Part shown: positions 20,249 through 23,085 of the stretch, in pieces
How positions within the stretch are numbered: the stretch's first letter is position 1
Layout of the letters: each line of letters begins with the position of its first letter
Source of the DNA: Elysia marginata
Lineage: Eukaryota > Mollusca > Gastropoda > Plakobranchidae
DNA length: 23,085 nt
Reading direction: 5' to 3'
NCBI GenBank assembly: GCA_019649035.1
Contig: BMAT01000426.1
Coordinates: 225,732 to 248,816, forward strand
The notes under the pieces: generated by a model
What the model was told of the DNA's origin: nothing
Seen by the model: only the letters and a program-made list of their open reading frames with translations
The model's database searches: none
Program-made: the position numbers and the translations under genes

Positions 20249-20328
20249 CAAATGTCTATAGTGATTTAAGAAAAACTTCTTTTGAAGTTAGGACTAGCAG
20301 CAGATCTTCTTATGAAAGCAGAAAATAA
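20249..20328 (+). CDS. clrn: Clarin alternative terminal exon 4 (Ser/Arg-rich C-terminal tail)
   Basis: An excellent acceptor (TTTTCATTTTTTTTTTCAG at 20230-20248) precedes a frame that fits the G left by the exon 3 donor at 16087. The joint codon is GCA (Ala), giving ...EKEVDN-A, then NVYSDLRKTSFEVRTSSR, then SSYESRK and a TAA at 20326-20328. The tail is hydrophilic, basic and rich in Ser/Thr/Tyr, as expected for a cytoplasmic tail after TM4. It has no evident PDZ ligand, unlike the read-through end -MILY. Three independent facts agree: strong acceptor, matching phase and a sensible cytosolic peptide. Against it, the donor in exon 3 is only moderate and 4.2 kb of intron separate them. A different open frame overlapping this exon (20282-20569) is a shadow in AT-rich sequence. 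Confidence 0.6.
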
Positions 20329-22733
20329 GATTCATAAATCAAGCCCTTTGCATAAAAAGCTTTCAAAATGCGTGCATTTCAAAGAAAAGAAAGTAGAATT
20401 TGCTGAACTGAATTTGGATTATTTTTCCAAAGGCAAAGAAAAACTTGGATTTTCTTTGTTGCTTTGCACGGCGCATGATTTCCAAAAGAACTTCTTATGT
20501 AGTAAGACAAAAGCTGCCATTGGAAAGTTTTATAATTATCATTATGTATACACCCTTGACATTTTTTAAATGTCTTGTTTTGCTTGTCAGAATTGGAAAA
20601 TATTATACAATTACTGTTATTACAAAGCTTTTTATACATTAAATGAGATACATTTATCATCCAATCAGTTCAATTTCACAGTTTAGCAGTGTTAATATCT
20701 GTGACCAGGCCTTTTTTAAAACTTTTCTCTAAATGATGGAAAAATGAAATATTATGTTGCTTAAAAATATTCCTAATGATGCTATTATATCTTTTTGAGT
20801 TTTTTTTAAAAGGTAAGGATTTGAAAAACACCTATGTAAACCTTTAAATGTTGTTTTTATTTCAACTTTAAAATGAGTAGCTAGTTTTGCTCATTTCTTT
20901 TATTTATAAAGCTTGATGTAGCCTTTTTTAGATTGTTCAATTTAGGCTATGGATATATCTGAGGCTTGTTTCAGGAAACTATGATTTCTTGTCTGAAAAA
21001 AAAAGAAATTTATACAACAGATTTTTCAATAACCAACATAATTACATATGAAGCATACTATACGATACCCCCAAATTAAAGCACTCACAATACACCTATT
21101 AGAGCCAATATGACAACAAATTTAAAACACTGTATATTGTCCTTTACTAATGTCAGAAAACTAAAGCCAAAAACAAAAAAAAAGGTGATATTTTTTAACA
21201 AAGAGATTGGAACGTGCAGCTTTCAAACTAAATTTAAGAAATAGAGCTGAATATGTAAAAAAAAATCAAACAATTAACGTTGTAAAAAATCACTTGAAAA
21301 ATCTACTTTCAAATACTTAAAAAATGATCCAAATAGTAGATAACTATATTTAGCAAACGTTTCCAAATTAGACTAAGTAGCTTTTAACTATTCAAGTTAG
21401 AACTAAGACAGAACCACCCCATTTAATTTATTTCTGTCAGTCAAAACAACAAAAATGTTATGATCTGCTTGCTGAATTTTGCAATAGGGCAAAGAAGAAA
21501 AAAGTCAAATAAGCTAATAAATAATTAAATATTTTCTAGTTCTTGCTTTTTTACTTGTAGCATATTCATGATTTTATTTTATATTATTAGTTGTCATATA
21601 CTCATTATGTATTTTATAAGATTTTGATATGGCAACATTAAAACTAATTCTTCTTGTTTAGGGTTTCTTCTGTCTATTTAATGCTTCTTATCTTGGTCAT
21701 TGAGATTAATGATAATGTATGATGTGAACATGAAGACACATATCACCTTATGTATGTAGATTTAAACATAAAGGTTGGTGCTCATCAGATTAATTAACCA
21801 ATCACACTGTAGTTCTTTATGTCAGAACGCAAACCAAACCTATAAAATTTACAATTGTGATTGATAAAAGCTACTGATACTCTTTTCATGGTAAAAGCAA
21901 ATGAAAGGTACATAAGGCCTTTTAGTTTTGCTATAATTTGGTAAAAGTTGTGAATGGTTAGAAGATAATTGTACATTATTGATACATGTTTTTTAGGCTG
22001 AGTGCCCATGGCAGCCATACATTTTAAATTTTTGTGTGATGCCATTATATGATTCTTTTAAAACTTTTAAGTTTAAAACACGAATGTTGGCTTTATGTCT
22101 TAAAGTAAAACTAGTATTTTTATCAGTGCTACATTGAAAAGTTGTGTGACAAAACAAACTTAATACATTTAAAAAAAATTTCCAACTTAAACAACTTCAT
22201 ATGATACAGTCTTTATCACTTACAATTATACAAATATTTTCCCATGAAGGCATGTAAATTGTTTCAAAAGTATGCAATAAAAATCCCTAATTTTTATTTT
22301 AGTTTTTGAAAAAAAATTGTTTTGTCACACAACCCTATATGACTTACATTTAAATTATTTTCACAACAGCCCAATTATATTGTAATGTTATCTTGAATCT
22401 GTAGTACACAAGACTGCATTGTGCAGCCACCTAAACATAATATTTTTATTCCAAAGTAAAAGAAAGTTTGCTTGATAATGACACACGAATTTAATATGCA
22501 TTCACAAAAATAATCTACTGGTAGTCTTTTTTTATTTTAATATTTTGAGGGGCTTGAGAAGTTGCCAAAGGCCTTCATAATTTTGTGTATACGATCAGTA
22601 ATTTTATTGATTGAATTTTTCTGTAACTGTTGATGCCCCTGTTTAGACATTCCAACTATCTTACATTTCTTGTCTCACTGAGTTTTCATGTAATATATAT
22701 CTATCAATGTACTCCTGCTTTACTGAAAATAAA
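20329..22733 (+). other. clrn: Probable long 3' UTR and downstream AT-rich region
   Basis: There is no coding signal after the TAA. Candidate poly(A) signals are ATTAAA near 20639, AATAAA at 22276-22281 and AATAAA at 22728-22733. The last is followed by GT/T-rich sequence (CTCTTTGAAATAATTTTTTATGTG), giving a UTR of up to about 2.4 kb. The 193-bp inverted-repeat element at 22141-22333 would lie in it. The choice among signals is open. Confidence 0.35.
22141..22333. mobile_element. 193-bp MITE-like element with 15-bp terminal inverted repeats
   Basis: GTTGTGTGACAAAAC at 22141-22155 is the exact reverse complement of GTTTTGTCACACAAC at 22319-22333. The interior is AT-rich with no open frame. 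No clear target-site duplication flanks it (AAAA on the left, CCTATA on the right), and the inverted repeats do not extend. It may be a non-autonomous DNA transposon, or a stem formed in a 3' UTR. Confidence 0.5.
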
Positions 22734-22976
22734 GTCCATATCTGGGAGCTCTTTGAAATAATTTTTTATGTGATGAATGAGAATAAGGAGCCATTTGCTT
22801 AAGTTTTTTCCTCCCCTAATGTGAATATTTAGTGTCTAAGAAGCTAATACAAAGTGAAATAGAAAAAAGTTACTGATGTATTGAACTGACAAGTGACATT
22901 GACGTCCTAGATGGTTAAAAAAATAAGTTTTGAAGCCATTTATTTTTAACGACTTTTCCAATAAGTTAGCATAAGG

Positions 22977-23085
22977 GGCAGCGTGGCGGAGTGGTTAGCG
23001 CGTTAAACTTGAGATCTGGAGGTCATGGGTTCAATTTCCGACCATGCCTTGTTGCAATTGCCTTGGGAAAGCAATTTACCCTAAC
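22977..23085 (+). mobile_element. tRNA-Ser-like SINE, 5' part, cut by window end
   Basis: A near-perfect A-box (TGGCGGAGTGG at 22984-22994), an ACTTGAGATC anticodon region like tRNA-Ser(TGA), and a B-box GGTTCAATTTC at 23028-23038 are followed by GTTGCAATTGCCTTGGGAAA and GCAATTTACCCTAAC. The post-tRNA block matches the common marine-invertebrate SINE pattern TGTCCTTGGG-x-AAGGCACTTTACCC. This family differs from the pair at 329 and 3244. The non-tRNA body after the head argues against a functional tRNA gene. Confidence 0.82.

Noticed and set aside
20282..20569. 95-codon + frame
   Set aside because: It is out of frame with the spliced exon 4, starts at a weak non-ATG codon, and has an AT-driven Lys/Phe-rich composition.
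22977..23050. Functional tRNA-Ser gene
   Set aside because: A- and B-boxes are good, but acceptor-stem pairing is poor, no Ser-type long variable arm is evident, and a SINE-type body follows directly.
1..23085. CRISPR array, operon or prokaryotic system
   Set aside because: Spliced genes, SINEs and microsatellites mark this as animal nuclear DNA, and there are no regularly spaced direct repeats with unique spacers.

Overview
The window is AT-rich animal DNA with long introns, GT-AG splice sites, dinucleotide and trinucleotide microsatellites, tRNA-derived SINEs, decayed DNA transposons and one 20-base assembly gap. The 8-base palindromes TACATGTA, TAGATCTA and TAGGCCTA are frequent. Together these suggest a lophotrochozoan, most likely a mollusc. 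That is inference; no sequence here fixes the species.

The one gene I can identify with confidence is a clarin (four-pass membrane protein, the CLRN1/Usher 3 family) on the + strand. Exon 2 (11979-12164) carries TM2 and the family signature GPxGLYxWN. Exon 3 (15839 to 16087 or 16104) carries TM3 and TM4. A further terminal exon (20249-20328) fits in phase to a donor inside exon 3. The gene therefore seems able to make two C-termini: a short one ending -NGMILY by reading through the donor, and a 26-residue Ser/Arg-rich one by splicing. All junctions are phase 1, as at both coding introns of human CLRN1. The first coding exon (N-terminus and TM1) was not recognised, so the gene is partial here.

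The left part (1-11.9 kb) holds no confident intact gene. It has a decayed MULE-type transposase on the minus strand (638-1381), two copies of one tRNA-derived SINE in opposite orientation (329-635 and 3244-3573), several GA/CT microsatellites, a cluster of TAGATCTA palindromes (5957-6134), a GC-richer block with a 122-codon open frame (about 7800-8260), a 46-bp tandem duplication (8506-8597) and a short coding-like segment (9477-9625).

Clarin intron 2 holds a pogo/Tigger-like terminus, a 440-bp GTA/GCA trinucleotide array with higher-order duplication, and a perfect 46-bp inverted repeat with a 3-base loop (14296-14390). Intron 3 holds a second pogo-like remnant. Downstream of exon 4 lie a likely long 3' UTR, a 193-bp element with 15-bp terminal inverted repeats, and a third, different tRNA-Ser-like SINE cut by the window end.

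I found no clear new multi-gene system. The observations most worth following are the perfect intronic hairpin and the alternative clarin C-termini.
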